Assembly: GCA_025890175.1 (NCBI GenBank)
Contig: JANPYM010000014.1
Location: forward strand, 71,052-135,051
Direction of reading: 5' to 3'
Length of the DNA stretch: 64,000 nt
Origin: Ciborinia camelliae
Taxonomy: Eukaryota > Ascomycota > Leotiomycetes > Helotiales > Sclerotiniaceae
The translations under genes were made by a program, and so were the position numbers. How positions within the stretch are numbered: position 1 is the stretch's first letter; each line of letters starts with the position of its first letter. The notes under the pieces were generated by a model, which saw nothing but the letters and a program-made list of their open reading frames with translations, was not told where the DNA came from and made no database searches. Positions 33,042 through 46,459 of this stretch are shown here, piece by piece.

Positions 33042-36000
33042 ATGGCCCCATCAGCAATACACACCGGGGCCACATCCCTCCCTAAACATCGTCAACTATC
33101 CAACGGAAATCAGCTTCAAAAGCTAAATGGCTATCATGACTTCATGCCATCACCAAGTTTCGACCAACGCAGTATGAATGGAAGTGATTATTTATCAACG
33201 CCCCTACTTCAGGATACAACCCAAAAGATCATCAAGATGTACCGATCCGAGCTGGGACAAAGCTGCGAGAAGTTTCTTCAGAGCTGCAAATCTGTAGAAA
33301 GCTTCTTCGACTTTGTTGCTACTATCCGGTTGTCGCAAATGCCACACCATGGCAGTCGTTGGGACAAGATATTGAAATGGGCAGAATTCTTCACTGGTCA
33401 GGTTTCTACCTACAGCGAAGAGGTTTCCTCGTTCACAACACAGAGTGAGCAGGCGACGAACATCATATACGCAAGCTGCAAAACATTGCTGGAGGTGCGT
33501 CTTAATGTTCTCAACATTTGAAAATCGAAGTACTGACCATTTATTTTCAGATGGGCCCGAAATTCGTCCCTGTCCTCGAAAAGATATTCGGTGTGCTCTA
33601 CAATTGTAGCATTACACTTAGCTTTCTCGTCCGTCATCATGAGCTTCTACATACAATTGAAGAGTTACAAACTGTCTTGGTAGCTTGTTATGCAGACCTA
33701 CTCAAACTTGTGACAGGAGTCACGATATATTATACCAGGCGACAACACGGTGAGACGTTCCCAACTATATAAAGTTACAAGGCTAATCAGAAAGTAGATT
33801 CAGTATTCAGCGTTCGTACTTTCGATGAATTGTTTGGCAAAAGCATCGATGAGTTTTTCTTGCACAGCGATCGTTTTGTAGATAAGATCTGGTCAACGAG
33901 ACTTGAACGCCTAGCTGAGCCTGGAGGTAAGATGGAGCTAAAATTAAGCCTGTATTCATTACTGACGGCCATCTGTTAGATGATTCCGTGGAAGCTGTGA
34001 GAAACTTCCTAACTCCGCATGATCGAGTTACACGAATCCTTGCAACCAATCGCCGTACCCATGGAGCAAGAGCCGACTTCACATGCGAATGGTTTGATAG
34101 ACCATTGGGAGAGTTTCTCCGAAATGGAAAGAATCTCTTTATGGTAACTGGATCCGCTGGTTCAGGAAAGTCTGTTCTTTCTGAATGGGTTGTTGAAAGA
34201 CTCCAGGCCTTCAAAGGTCGTCGAACAACCGAGGTGATTCGTTACACAATTGGTTTGTATTTTGATACCTTTGGGTTTATTTATTACTAATCATTTTCAG
34301 ATGGTGCATTGAAAACAGAGCTGTCAACTCTCAGCGTTGTGAAGGGACTCTTGCTACAAATGCTCCAGCTCAGTGCTGGTGATAAAGCTTTGTACAAGGA
34401 ACTGTTTCACGCATATGAGTTGCATATCCAAGGAAATTCGAATACTAAAGTTGAGGACTCGCTATGGGCTGCTTTGGGCCAGAGTTTTCGAACCGACCGT
34501 GGACAGACCATTGTTATTGATGGTTTTGACCAAGTCTATGGCGGCGAGAGTAACGGATTCGTCCTACTCGAGAGGTTGAGGACTATTGTCACCAAGCACC
34601 AGAATACCAAATGCATTGTCTTCTCTCGGCCACTCACCAAACCGATTCCCGGAGATTGTTCTCAGTTCTCCATTAGCGCTAAGCATACGGCTCAAGATGT
34701 CCAACACTTTGTCGAGTCGTTGTTGTCATCAGCAATGAATCTAAACCAGAAAGATTTTTCTTTGGTTACGTCAAAGCTTGTACAGGCGGCCAATGGTTCA
34801 TTTGTATGGATTCAAAACGCAATTAATATTCTCAAGAAAGAACAAACACCAGAGGCCACAATCAAGCGTCTCGATAGTCTTCCCAAAGATCTAGGCCAGT
34901 TGCTCGACATCACTATGTCATCCATTGACCTCAAGGGCCGAGACACAAAGTCTGTGCTGGCCTGGCTCTTAGCGAGCGAGCGCCCTTTGCTCATTAGTGA
35001 GGTCAAACAATTACTGGAGATCGATACTGGATCTTCTCAGCATGTCCCAAGAACAACACGCGTTGAGGATGATATTGCCACCTCCGTTGGGCCGTTGATC
35101 AATATGGATGACGGTTTTGTCAGATTTTCTCATGACCTCGTGAAGCAAAACATTATGCAGAGATCAATGTCTGTTACTGATTTCAAGAATACTGGAACCT
35201 TTCCTTTTCACGTCAAAGAAGCACATTATGACTTAGCGCTGAGATCACTGTCCTACATCAAATCCACTCTCACCACACGCTCGGCTCAATTAACACTCAG
35301 TACGATGCCTGAAGAAGATTTGGATGAGTTGTTCAAAAAATACGCATTCGTTCAATATGCCTCCAGGTATTGGATAGTACACTTCGCTGCTTCTCCGATG
35401 AATGAAGGGTCACAGCAAAAGCTTACGCCTGGTTTCAAAACCTGCTTTGCTGACTCTGCTCTTTTGTCATTAATCGAAGGATCCTGCTGGGAGTATCAAT
35501 TTCCACTTCAAGATGCCCTAAGCAAATTGCAGTTGGCTCTTTCGATACGAAAATCTGTGCTTGGTGAAAATTCAGAGTCTGTGCTCCAGACATTTCTCAA
35601 TGTTGCACGTCTGGGACATATCAATGTTTCATCAAACGTTGAATATTACTACGATGCATGGAAGCTTGCGGAAAAACTTCATTTTTCATCAATTTCCTTC
35701 AAATGTGCTCAACAATACATTGAAAGAACATCTTCAGTCACTATTACCAAGAAGACTGAGTTTGTCGTACGAAAGATCGAGCTTCTTGAGTACATCATCA
35801 AGGTGCAAAGATCCACAAACTCCATCAGCCAAGAAACGATAACATATGTGCAGACTCTTGTTGAGGTTTATGTTACTATTGGCGAGACAACTAAGGTTTC
35901 TCAATGGCAAAAATATATCTATGAGTTGAACGTCGCCATTTATGGAAAATCGGCAACACAGACAATCAAATCATTGGAGATAATTTCAAGAACCTCCTCA

Positions 36001-39000
36001 ACTGAAACCACCACAGTTGAAACGAAGACCAGTACCCTACAACAAGAGTATGAAATTAGTCTTCGAAGAATGAACGTAACAGATTTAAAGCGTCTTGAAT
36101 TATCATGGGCCATGATTGAAAAGTTCGAGAAAGAGAAAAACACCGTCAAGACCGAGGAGATACTGATCAATCTATGGCAAAGCTTGACAACTTTGACACA
36201 CACGTTTGATGTCTCTATCCAAGAGAAGAAAATTGAAGTTGCTCTTCGCTATGTTGAATTTCTGAGACGAGAACAGAGAATTATCGAGGCAGAGAGTATA
36301 CTGCGAGGTATCCATATCGATCTCGAACACAGTGATATTCAATCTACCACATTGATCAAACATACGAAGTCAGTTGGTGAACAGTTGCAAATTATTGGAT
36401 CGGTAGCAGCGGCTCGTCTTGTGTTTAGTAATCTCTGGGAATACTATGTTAGGACCGGTCGTCAAGAGTCAACGGAGGCCAAATCAGTCTCGAAAAGCCT
36501 AACAGAGATCACTGAGACAAAGACGGAGGAAACCACCTGGGATGTGACAACAGTCCGTGAGGTGTTCGAAAGAACTATCATCAATAAAACCACTAAGACT
36601 ATCGATACCACCACAATACGCCAAGCTACATCATTATGTGCTACCTACTACTCAGAGCAACGATGGTCCGAGGTTATTAAAGTGACTAATTCAACTCTGC
36701 TTCGAATCTGGCCATCATTCTCGGGCAATAACGTCAATGTGCCTCTACCGACTAATTTCACTGCAGAGGTCTTGGAGCTGCTCAATCGGCTAGCCTTCTC
36801 ACATTTCAAGTTACGCCAGCTTGAATTGGCAGAGATTACCTACCGAAAGATATTTTACGCTGTCATGGCCACTCCAAATACTCCAGACGAGCTTTTGGAA
36901 TCCACTTCCAAGACACTCATTGACTTCTATGAGTCCCATTCTATGACTGCGAAACTCATCATTGTTTACAGAGATCTTCATCATGAAATCGAGAAGAGAC
37001 ATGGAAAAACGCATACATGGACTATCAAGACATTGTATTTGCTTGGAGATTTGAGCATGCAAATCTACAACATCACAGAAGCTGAAACTGCCTATCGCAC
37101 CATACATGTCAACTTGGGCAAAGGAAACACGGATATTTGTCACAAAGATGCGATACGAGCAGCTTTAGCACTCTGCGTTATCTATGAACAACAACGTCAG
37201 TATGTGCCTGCTCAAAAGATCTGCAGCTCTCTCTGGCAGATGGTTTCAAAACATGGGAAAGAATACGAAATTAAGCCAGATTTTGCCGAGGATCTATATC
37301 AAAGATACGTCCGCGTTATTAGACAGGCTTCCGAGACGCACCACAGTCATCTGCGTCCGTTGGCTGTTGACTTCCGCAAAGCATGTATGACCTTCTATGG
37401 TGTCCATCAAGAAATCACGATCAAAGCTACACTTCAACTTGCCGAGCTTGACGAGGACAGTGAGCAGTACTGTGAAGAGGCCATATCCATGTATGAGGAC
37501 GCAGATTCTAAGGCCCATGAAGCTCCAAAGGGGCAGATTACTGAGGCAACACTAGCCGCCGTGCTTGCTGCAAAGAAACGTCTCCCTCATCTATACTCTG
37601 TTTCCAAGCTCTCTGTGTCGACAAAGGCCATTGCGTTGTACAAGCAAGAGTTCAGCAAATTTCAAACAGAGAAGGGGTATGCTCATCGTGATACACTATT
37701 TTGGCTTGGTCATTTAACCAAAGCGCTATCAAAGCAAAATAAGGCGGAAGCGATATCCGAGGCCCGACATACCCTCCAAGCGTCAATTCTGGAAGTTCTC
37801 AAGACCGAGAAGAATTCCCAAATCCTATCCGACTCGGCAGTGACATTTGCAACACTCTACAAAAAGGCAGGACTGGAATCCGAAGCAGTGAGGTTGATGA
37901 ACCAACTTCGTTCAGAAGCAGTGTTTTCCCACTCTGATTTGAAACTGGCTCCCAAAATCAAGCTCGAGAGCTACACCTGGGTTTTCTTGGTTGGTTTTGA
38001 GTCAACTGTTACTGGAAGAAAGGAACTCTACTCCTCAATCATGGCCGATCTATTCATGGAGATCTTCTTGTACCAAATGTACCAGCGCTCGATTATGCAG
38101 AAGATGTTCTTCACAACCGTTCTCTCTTATGCTTCTAGGCTCCTTGCATTTTTGAAAGATGTGGGAGATGATTCTGGACTCGAGATTGCCAATAAATCAG
38201 TCCTAGAGTACTTCGCGGCTAACTTGGGAGTTAAGAAAAACTTGAGTAGCCACACTCTCCGCGAGTTCTTGCAAATCGTTCTTGTCAAGTTCAATGAGGG
38301 CGAAACTGAAACCTCTATATTACGCGCAGGTCTCGATGCAACAAGTGACTACATGAGCAGAGGCAAATTTTCAGAGGCGCAAGAGCTTGCTGAATATGTT
38401 GACAGCTTCCAAAAGTTCTATGGAGGCTACGACACTCTGCCCAAGATAGATATGGGACTAAGTCTCGCGCTAGTTCTGGTTGGAAATAAAGCTAAGTCCT
38501 TCAGTGATGCACAGCTTCGTGCCTCTTCGGTGACTCTCTCTGGATCTATCATGAAACAAATCATCCAACGATTCCGTAACGGTCAACTCCAGATTGTGGA
38601 TTTGCCGATTCAACAACTTAATATTGCATGTGGCTTGCTTGGGGAAGTCCAAGATCTAGAAGCTCTCGAGGTAAGAATTATCCCTCTAATTCTCCGTCTA
38701 TAATCTAATAACAAATCACAGTGGCTCCTGACCCAACTCTGGAACTCTCGTCACTCTCAACCATCCTGGTCGTCCTCCACCATCGTGCATATTGGTCGTC
38801 TCCTCGTCGAAACGCAATTCTCCCGCAGCCACCAAGAGCAAGCCATTATTCTCCTCGAAGACATGTGCTACAACATTCGTCGCGTCTGGGGACCTCTCGA
38901 TCCCACGACACTCGAAATGCAAAATTTGCTATCCGCATTCTATACCTCATCTCCACATCCAGATCTCACAAAAGCAATGCGTATTCATGAAGATATACTT

Positions 39001-39414
39001 CGCAGTACCGTCTCCGACGCCGGTGATGAATTGCCCAGGGATGAAGTATGCGATATTGCGATTGTGCAACTCGAGTTGTTGAAGAGGGTTTATTGGAGAA
39101 AAGGATCATGGGATAAAGATGTCAGTGTGTATGTTGATCTTTGGCAGCAGATAGGACAAGAATTTGAGAATGAACATGCGTGGAAAGAGGCGGTGAAGGT
39201 TCTCAAGGGTGTGGATAAGTGGACTGTCAAAAAGGGCGAGAAAGGAGAGAAAGATGATGAGTTGGGGATTTGGAAGAGACCGGGGAGTTTTGAATTTATG
39301 ACGGTGGATGAGGGAAAGAGGCCACATTTGAATATGTTGAGGAAGGTTAGTAGTATTTGGGGATTCTCGGGTCATATCCACAATCATTATGAAAAGGCAG
39401 TGGAAAGTGTTTGA
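33042..39414 (+). CDS. STAND (NACHT-type) NTPase with TPR-like C-terminal array
   Basis: Six exons: 33042-33494, 33551-33749, 33795-33926, 33980-34252, 34301-38670 and 38722-39414. The introns are short GT-AG and the frame is continuous, giving about 2,039 residues. A disordered leader is followed by an all-helical domain (about 50-260) resembling the DUF7708-type domain in front of fungal NACHT proteins. The NTPase has Walker A GSAGSGKS (about 319-326) and a Walker B-like TIVIDGFDQV (about 420). After IWIQNAINIL-type winged-helix sequence come more than 1,000 residues of helical pairs, such as RTIHVNLG, YRKIFYAV and AEAISEARHTLQASI. These look like TPR or TPR-like superstructure, with a Thr/Glu-rich insert (SSTETTTVETKTST). 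Such proteins are NLR-like signal-dependent switches linked in fungi to self/non-self recognition; the actual role here is inference. No ankyrin or WD repeats are seen. Confidence 0.85.
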
Positions 39415-40457
39415 CTTGAGGTCGGGAGAAATGAAAGGTCAATGACTCGGAAGATGCGGAGGGAAGAGGCGAGAGGATGTATCTATTCACTCCTTGGTTT
39501 CTTTTGTTGTTTTGTCTTTCGTGTATAGCCAGCCGGTTCTCTTTGAGTCTTGTTCTTTTTAATGTTATGTTCTTAGTGTACGATGAATGGGGATATTTAA
39601 TAGGTAGCATTAATACAATTTACTTAGCTTTCATGTCGTCTTCATGTTGACAGTTATCTAGAAAAATTACCACCGTCGCCATTCTAGGTCTCCGGCACTG
39701 TAAAAGACAGTTCATTATTCCAACATCGCAGATCCCCCAAGGCATTTCATAGTCTCATTCCCATCTCGTTCGAAGTCTTCAGATAACACACTTCCCCTAA
39801 TCTTCAATAACCTGCCAACAGAGATCCCAAGAATGTTAAAATAAAACCCCAGTAATCTGCCGATCAAAATGTGTCCGTGTGTAATATAAAAAGCTTTTAT
39901 CATAATGATGATCAATTGATGGTGTTTTCCCACGAAAGACAAAAGGTTCAGTTGTATCTAGTAAGGCTGCAATGGACAAAGTTGTGGCTTGTTCGTCCTC
40001 ATGACGGTGGCTTACATCCTGACTAGGCAAGACAGGTTCATTCCGATAAAAAAATTTCCGAAGGAAGTGAGTTTTTACTATATCAAAGCAACATCAATAA
40101 TGTGATATTGGTCTTTATCTATCCAACTCAAAATCGATCCGACATGAAAACTCTATGAGTTGCCATCCATGACTAGTGACGAATGTCGAAAGGAATTTCA
40201 GTTTCCGGTGCTCAGATGGGTATTTTCTGAAATGATCATGGAGATCTGTTCTGTAAATCCACAAGTTGGATTGTTTGGGTAGAGGAATGTCAAGTAATCA
40301 AGACAGTATCATTGCAGGAAATTCTGCCCTGACTATGGATGTACCTGAGTCAAGCCTACGCATGATCAACAAGAGCTTCAATTCTTCGGCACTAATTCGA
40401 ATTCTCCTGTGGAAGATATGTCGGTAAATTTCAAGACAGCGGAGTGCCATTTCCCGT

Positions 40458-40470
40458 GTGGGGTCCCCAG
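40458..40470. promoter_or_regulatory. Candidate CreA/CRE1 carbon-repressor site pair
   Basis: GTGGGG on the + strand and CTGGGG on the - strand (read as CCCCAG) face each other with 1 nt between them. Both fit the CreA consensus SYGGRG. Closely paired CreA sites are known to be the functional form in fungal cellulase and ethanol-utilisation promoters. They lie about 350 bp upstream of the endoglucanase ATG. Function is inferred only. Confidence 0.4.
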
Positions 40471-40717
40471 AAATTATTTATATGTATCCGGCCCGAGCCT
40501 CCGATTATCCCCTGACTATAATTTCTGATGATGAATTTCTCCGTCGACCTATCTATCTTGTCAAGATTGTTCCCGATCAGTTGCAAATTTACCGCGATAT
40601 ATGAAGGAATATTCGGGCACAATGATGTTTCAGAGGACCTCCACCTATCAAGATACTATAACAGCCATGCATGATTTCGGCAATATGGGAGTAGTTTCCA
40701 TTAGTTCTTCCCGTTCA

Positions 40718-40736
40718 TCAATATATATATATATAG
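40718..40736 (+). promoter_or_regulatory. TATA-like (AT)n run upstream of endoglucanase
   Basis: An uninterrupted alternating TA run ending in tatagg, about 85-100 bp before the start codon. This is a suitable distance for a TATA element with a short 5' leader. Confidence 0.4.
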
Positions 40737-40818
40737 GCGGAGTGGCCCTACAGAGTATTTTTCCAAATCGTTGTTTTACTTTTGCAGCTCAGCTGTGTAT
40801 GCCGAGAACAAAGTAGTC

Positions 40819-42422
40819 ATGATGTTTTTGAAGAACTTTATCTCCACAATTGGAGTCTTCGCGACTTCAGTAAGCGCCACTATCTACTATGCAGGAGTGG
40901 CGGAAAGTGGTGGGGAATTTGGAGTGTGGAGTATGTATTCTTATCATCGTTCCGATCTCCAGAGCCAAAATCGACACCGATGGAGACCTAGCCAAGCTTA
41001 TGTTACAGGAAGCTCGAATTGAAAAAAAAAGCTAACATATAATTTAGGTGCTACAGGTACTATAGGAACAGGACTACCAGGGACATTTGGTCGGGATTAT
41101 TCGTTCATCAACAAATCTGCAATTGATGTTTACGTGGGTCAAAACAAGGTAGGTTCATAATGAACCCTGAATTCCATCAGTCTATGATATGAATAGGTAG
41201 TTTGGTGTGAACTAAAAGCAGTGAATAACAACTTTACAGGTGAACCTGTTCCGTGTAGCATTCTTATTGGAGCGAATGTGTCCTCTCGCTACCGGTTTAG
41301 GCTCTACATTCAATGAGACTGTCAGTCACTCTCAATCAATAACCCCTTCATTAGCCGAACTGACAACTAAAATAGCATTTTTCTTACTACGCGGATGCTA
41401 TTAACTATATTACCCAAAACAAATCATCCTACGCTATCCTAGATCCTCATAACTATATGCGCTACAATGATCCATCTTCTCAACCCTTTTCTGGATCTGT
41501 GATAGGTAACACGACCGACCCAACGGCTGCAACCACGGCACAATTTGGAGAATTTTGGGGAGAATTGGCGAAGAGGTTTCGAAACAACCAGAATGTTATC
41601 TTTGGATTGATGAATGAGGTTAGTCATATCCTCAATATATTTATCATATCATATTAAAGACACCGAAAACAACATCAAATGCTAATGGACGTTTCAGCCA
41701 CACGACATGCCCACAAGCTTGGTACTAGCAAACGATCAAGCTGCCATTACTGCAATTCGCAAGACCGGTGCGAGAAATATGTAAGTGATATTAAAATCAT
41801 CTCAACAATTGAGTTCATAGCTAATAGAATCAGGATCTTAGCACCAGGAAACGCCTGGACAGGCGGACACTCCTGGACCGAAGGCTCGGACCCCTCCAGT
41901 GCCCTCATGCAAAACCTCCACGATCCCATTAACAATACCGCAATTGACATCCACGAGTACCTCGATATCGATTTTTCCGGCGGACACACTCTCTGCGCAT
42001 CTCCAGCCCCAGAACTTCTGGCTCCTCTAACCACTTGGCTGCAAACCTATCATCTGAAAGCCATGATTACCGAATTTGGCGGCGCAAACGGCACAGAATG
42101 CGCACCATATATCCAAGGAATTATCGATTACATGGCGCAGAATGATGAATATATAGGATGGACAGCCTGGGCCGCTGGACCATTTTGGGGAAGCTATTCG
42201 CCGTGCTGTACTGATTCATTGCCGTGGGGAAGTTTGGAACCGGGAAGTGTTGCTTCCGATGGAAGTCCTGGGTGAGTTTATTTATTATTCTTTGCTGTTT
42301 TGTTTGAAGGTAACATTTTAAATCATGATAGATTGTACACGACTGTTTGGTTGGAAACTATTCAACCATTGTTGCCAAAAACGTTGCAGAGGTTTGGTCC
42401 GGCGACTCTACATGGATATTAG
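40819..42422 (+). CDS. Secreted GH5 endo-beta-1,4-glucanase (Cel5A/EGII type)
   Basis: Seven exons: 40819-40930, 41048-41148, 41240-41320, 41376-41618, 41698-41780, 41834-42271 and 42332-42422, giving about 382 residues. The signal peptide is MMFLKNFISTIGVFATSVSA. The mature enzyme begins with TIYYAGVAESGGEFG, the typical N-terminus of fungal subfamily 5 GH5 cellulases. It continues with GTGLPGTFGRDYSFI, NLFRVAFLLERM and LDPHNYMRYN. The acid/base glutamate is E179 in GLMNE|PHD; the intron falls right after the Glu codon. The nucleophile is E287 in ITEFGG. IDIHEYLDIDFSGGH and YIGWTAWAAGPFWG complete the barrel. There is no CBM1 or linker, so it is a catalytic domain only. It should cleave internal beta-1,4-glucan bonds outside the cell. 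Putative CreA and TATA elements are upstream. Confidence 0.92.
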
Positions 42423-45400
42423 GAGATGGTTGAAGTCTCGTGATTGGAATCAATACAGAAGTTCCACCCTTTTGTCTGGCCTTCTCTCTCCATCAGTATG
42501 ATATGAGCATAGACACCACGATAGTTTCATATATATGATATAGCCTCTTACTTTGCCCCTCCCAGATGAGATGAAGAATTTCAGCATCGGAGTAGGCCTT
42601 CTAATATGAATTTGATAAATATGGTAATGTATTTACATGTGGATACGCATTTTTCTACTGACTATGATTGAAAATTTGCTATATATTATCCTGAAACAAA
42701 TAAGCTAGTCGGAAGACGGATACACAGTCATCAATCCACTCCATTATTAATTATTAGTTGATTGAGCCACACATTTAAGAGGCCGGTAGTAGTACAGCCT
42801 AAGCCCAGCACTCAACATCCGTGCGTAAGCCACCCCCAGATTCTAGAATGTCGTCATACACTAATAGGCCGGCCTAGAACAACGCTAATCGGCCGGTCTA
42901 GAACGACCCTTTGGTGTTTTTTTCAACGTACTAAAGTCAGTCCAATTCGTACTCAAGTTCTATTTCGTCCTACCACGTCCTTATAGCATACCAGCTCTGG
43001 GAAAATCAGGTAAATCACTCTTTCCAGCAATAAAATATTATTATATCTATGTAGGCCAACCGTGACCTCAGGAATCACCAGTCCATCATAATCGTTCAAT
43101 CCCGTGTAAAATATCAACGCCGTCCGTAGTGTATGAAATCATCTCTTCCGTCTTAAATATTAATCCCATCCTATGCATGCCCTTACATAAATCATCGCAG
43201 CAGCGTACAACATTAACTCCATCTCATCCGTTGACATAATATAACAAAGCTTCCGTCCAAAAAATCTACAATATCCCGAGCCACACCATTACATGCGTTT
43301 ATTATAGCAGATCCATCCCATGCCTTTGTATCAATATATGATAATTTCGTTGAGTATGAAACCTATTAGACCTCGATTGGGGGGTCGGGGGAAGATTCTA
43401 GCGCAGCAAATATCATAGCCGGGACGATCATGACGAAAGGTTGATATAGTTTTATTGGAAGATGAGAAATAGCTATTATAGAATTCGAATTTTCGTCGGT
43501 CCCAGTTCGCGATAGACTTAAAGTCAAGCCAGGTGTGTTTGCAGGTATTGTAACTAAAGATGTAGGACTCAAATGTAGGGTTGTAAATTGTTGTCCTTGT
43601 TCGATATCGGGTTCTGGTGAGTAGTAGGTATGGTTAGTTGGTTTTGAAGAATGTGGTCGAGGTCAGGGTAATGTTAGGGTATCCCTGGAGCGATGTGTTG
43701 TTGTCTGCACATGATATAGATGGAGAGGATCGCCAGGAGCGTATTGCTCAGGCCAAAGCAGATATCGATTACGTTGTTGGTGGGCACTTGATAAACGAAC
43801 GGTTTAGTTTTAGAATGGATGGGGGGTTTCAAGTCCAATGCACGGCAGGTTTGATGTTGTACTAACGCATGGTGATAATGATGAGTATTTGGCGAAGAAT
43901 GTGCTATTTTATACCAGTATTTTGATTCTTGTGTGTAGGCGTTTGGTTGAAGAAAAGGATTGCAAGCGGTGGATGTCTTTATATATCTGAAAAAGGTACC
44001 GGTAGCATTTGCAAATTTTCTTATGGACGGTTAATAGCAGATTACATTGAACCAGATCCTCATGCTATGATAGGCGCCATCCGCGATCAATGGCAGGGGG
44101 AGAATCTCGAAGTATTAATGATAGCTACCTGCTTCCATGTACTATTGTGCTGTTATGATAGGCCATACGCAATCAATGGCAGGGGAAACATCTCAACGGA
44201 TCAAGATATACCCCAATCATACCTATGCTTAGTTACTAACCCTTGCAATTTTAGTCTCATCCGATTATCCGAGTCGACTCTCCAAAGAGCGTAAAGCAGA
44301 CCCTCCGAATGCGTCCAACTCCTAAATGATGGATGCCTGTGATTCATGCTAAAAGGTCTAAGGATTGCTTGTTATGTACCGAGTACATGGTATCATTTAA
44401 ATCTTGGGCTGTAGCCGGCCCACTGTTTATTATTTTGAGTGATCTAGCATTTTGAGCTATCTCACACTCAAAAATCTACCTCAAAATGATCAAAAGTGAG
44501 TCGGCTAGAACCCACAATTAGGTTGATTACCGAGATGTAGGTAGCCCGGTACTGGGGAGGCCAAAGACGTTGTTGTATTTTATACCTATGGCAGGGAATC
44601 TTCTTCTACGACAGAATGATTTGACTGGTGACAGAATTAAAACGTCGTAACACAAGAAAACTTTCGGCTCAACGGCGTTCATCCGAAATATTCAATATTA
44701 CTATTACCCCTTCTTCTATGACCGGGAGGTAGGGGTTTTGCCGGGGTAATATGTAGGTATAGAACAGGGCACCAAGGAAAATCATTTCTTCAAAATCCAT
44801 GGATGCACTACACCGACTTGACAAACACCATGATAAAGGTTGTAGCAACCTGTTAAGCGAATTTGAATCTAGAACGCCTAAAATATTGTTTTGGGATGTT
44901 TAATTTGATATTGAAAATTTCTCTTTCTCTCTCTCCTTGATAACTTTGAATTGCTCCATCTAGCTCAATCTCAACACATAAAAATGTTAAATCTATTGAA
45001 TGTAGCCAGCACCCGTATGAGCGTTAGAATGGTCTACGGACCTAATACGGCCTAGCAACTTTTCCCTCAAGGTTAAGCATAGAAATGTTCGCAATATATT
45101 TAGTTAATCTAAATACTATACTATACCCTATTATTTGCATTATTCATTTCACGCGTGATCTGTGATTACAACAAAATCTATAAAAGATGAAGATTCTGGA
45201 CCGGTTGGTGTGGTTGTGAAGTTGTTGTAGTTAGTATATTAGGGTTAAAGAACCTAGTAATTGCAGCCTTGACGGAGATTTATTTTCTCTTGGTACATCT
45301 AGAGAACTGTTACCTGCGAGTTCGGAGTCAATATTCCTAATATCCTTACGATTTTATGATCCCTAATCCACTCTTAAATATCCGAGGGGCCAAAGTTTCA

Positions 45401-46459
45401 CAGTTCCAAAGTTCCAAACTACGAACTATCTACCTAGGTTAGGTTACCGATGTTGTTAGGTTACATTTTTTGGAACTTGATCCGTCAATCTTAGGTTTCC
45501 ACAGCGATAGAACTTTTTTAGAAGATCTTACTGTTCTTTCTCACCGTGTGTGGAAGGATTTATGGCGAATTCCCAAATGGATGTCTTTTCTTATCAACAT
45601 GGATTAATTCGGAATGAATTCCACCCCAATGAAAAGAAATCCAGTTCACAATCAAATGAATCATCTTTGAGGCTTTTATACAGAAGTAGAAAAAGGAACT
45701 TGATCCGTACGCGCCACACTGCCACAGCCACACGATTGACACACGTCAAACAAAACCGTCATTACGCCCCTTACGCCATCTTGGAGAAACTGTTGGTCTG
45801 TCCACTAATGTTGATATTCTGCGCACGATTATAATAGTAAACTACCTACTAAACTTCGTTTACATCTCCAGCTTTTCAAAGTGATTCAAACTTTACCTTT
45901 CAGTATCAACGTAGATTGATGCTTTGAGAGCGTTGATATTCTAGTATCGAGGCCTATTCATAAGTTTTGTTTCTGCTTCTGCTTCTGCTTCATCTGCAGT
46001 AGAAACCTGCTTTTTCGCTCCCGCTTTTCGTGAATTTTCGCCAATCAGAGCTAAGTAGACCTGCCGCTTGCGAATGTTCTTTTGGATATTTGCCAACGGA
46101 TTACCCCTGAGTCATTGTCCGTTGCACCCCAAGATTCACTGCAATATCACCTGCAAAATGACATCGTCGACCCAAAAACAGGGACGCACCCCTGTACAAC
46201 GCAATAAATACATCGACAATTTAATAGGTCATCATGTGTACAGGACCTTGATATCGATCCGTTATATTCTTCTATTTATCAATTGAACATATTTCTGGCT
46301 TGGAATTAGTAGAAGTTTCTCTACTCTTGCTAGATGCTGTGTTTCACGCTCCTGATCTTGAACTCTCCAGATCCGTAGTTTTCTTTTTTGACAATTCCAC
46401 CAGCTCCTCATTTCATGTAATAACAAACAATAAGTGAGAAAATATATTCATTCCTAAAA
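42423..46459. other. 4-kb intergenic region
   Basis: No complete gene. A minus-strand open segment at about 43660-43366 has a plausible protein end (SPTSLVTIPANTPGLTLSLS..., then a hydrophobic stretch YQPFVMIVPAMIFAAL and a stop) but has stops upstream and no ATG-led model. Frames at 43929-44294 and 45550-45834 lack recognisable features. (CTTCTG)n-like runs lie near 45970-45990. Confidence 0.55.

Larger units (their letters stand above)
39415..40818. other. Intergenic region and endoglucanase promoter
   Basis: 3' flank of the STAND gene, then a promoter region with a palindromic GTGGGG/CCCCAG pair at 40458-40470 and a (TA)n TATA-like run at about 40720-40735. No gene is seen. Confidence 0.6.
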
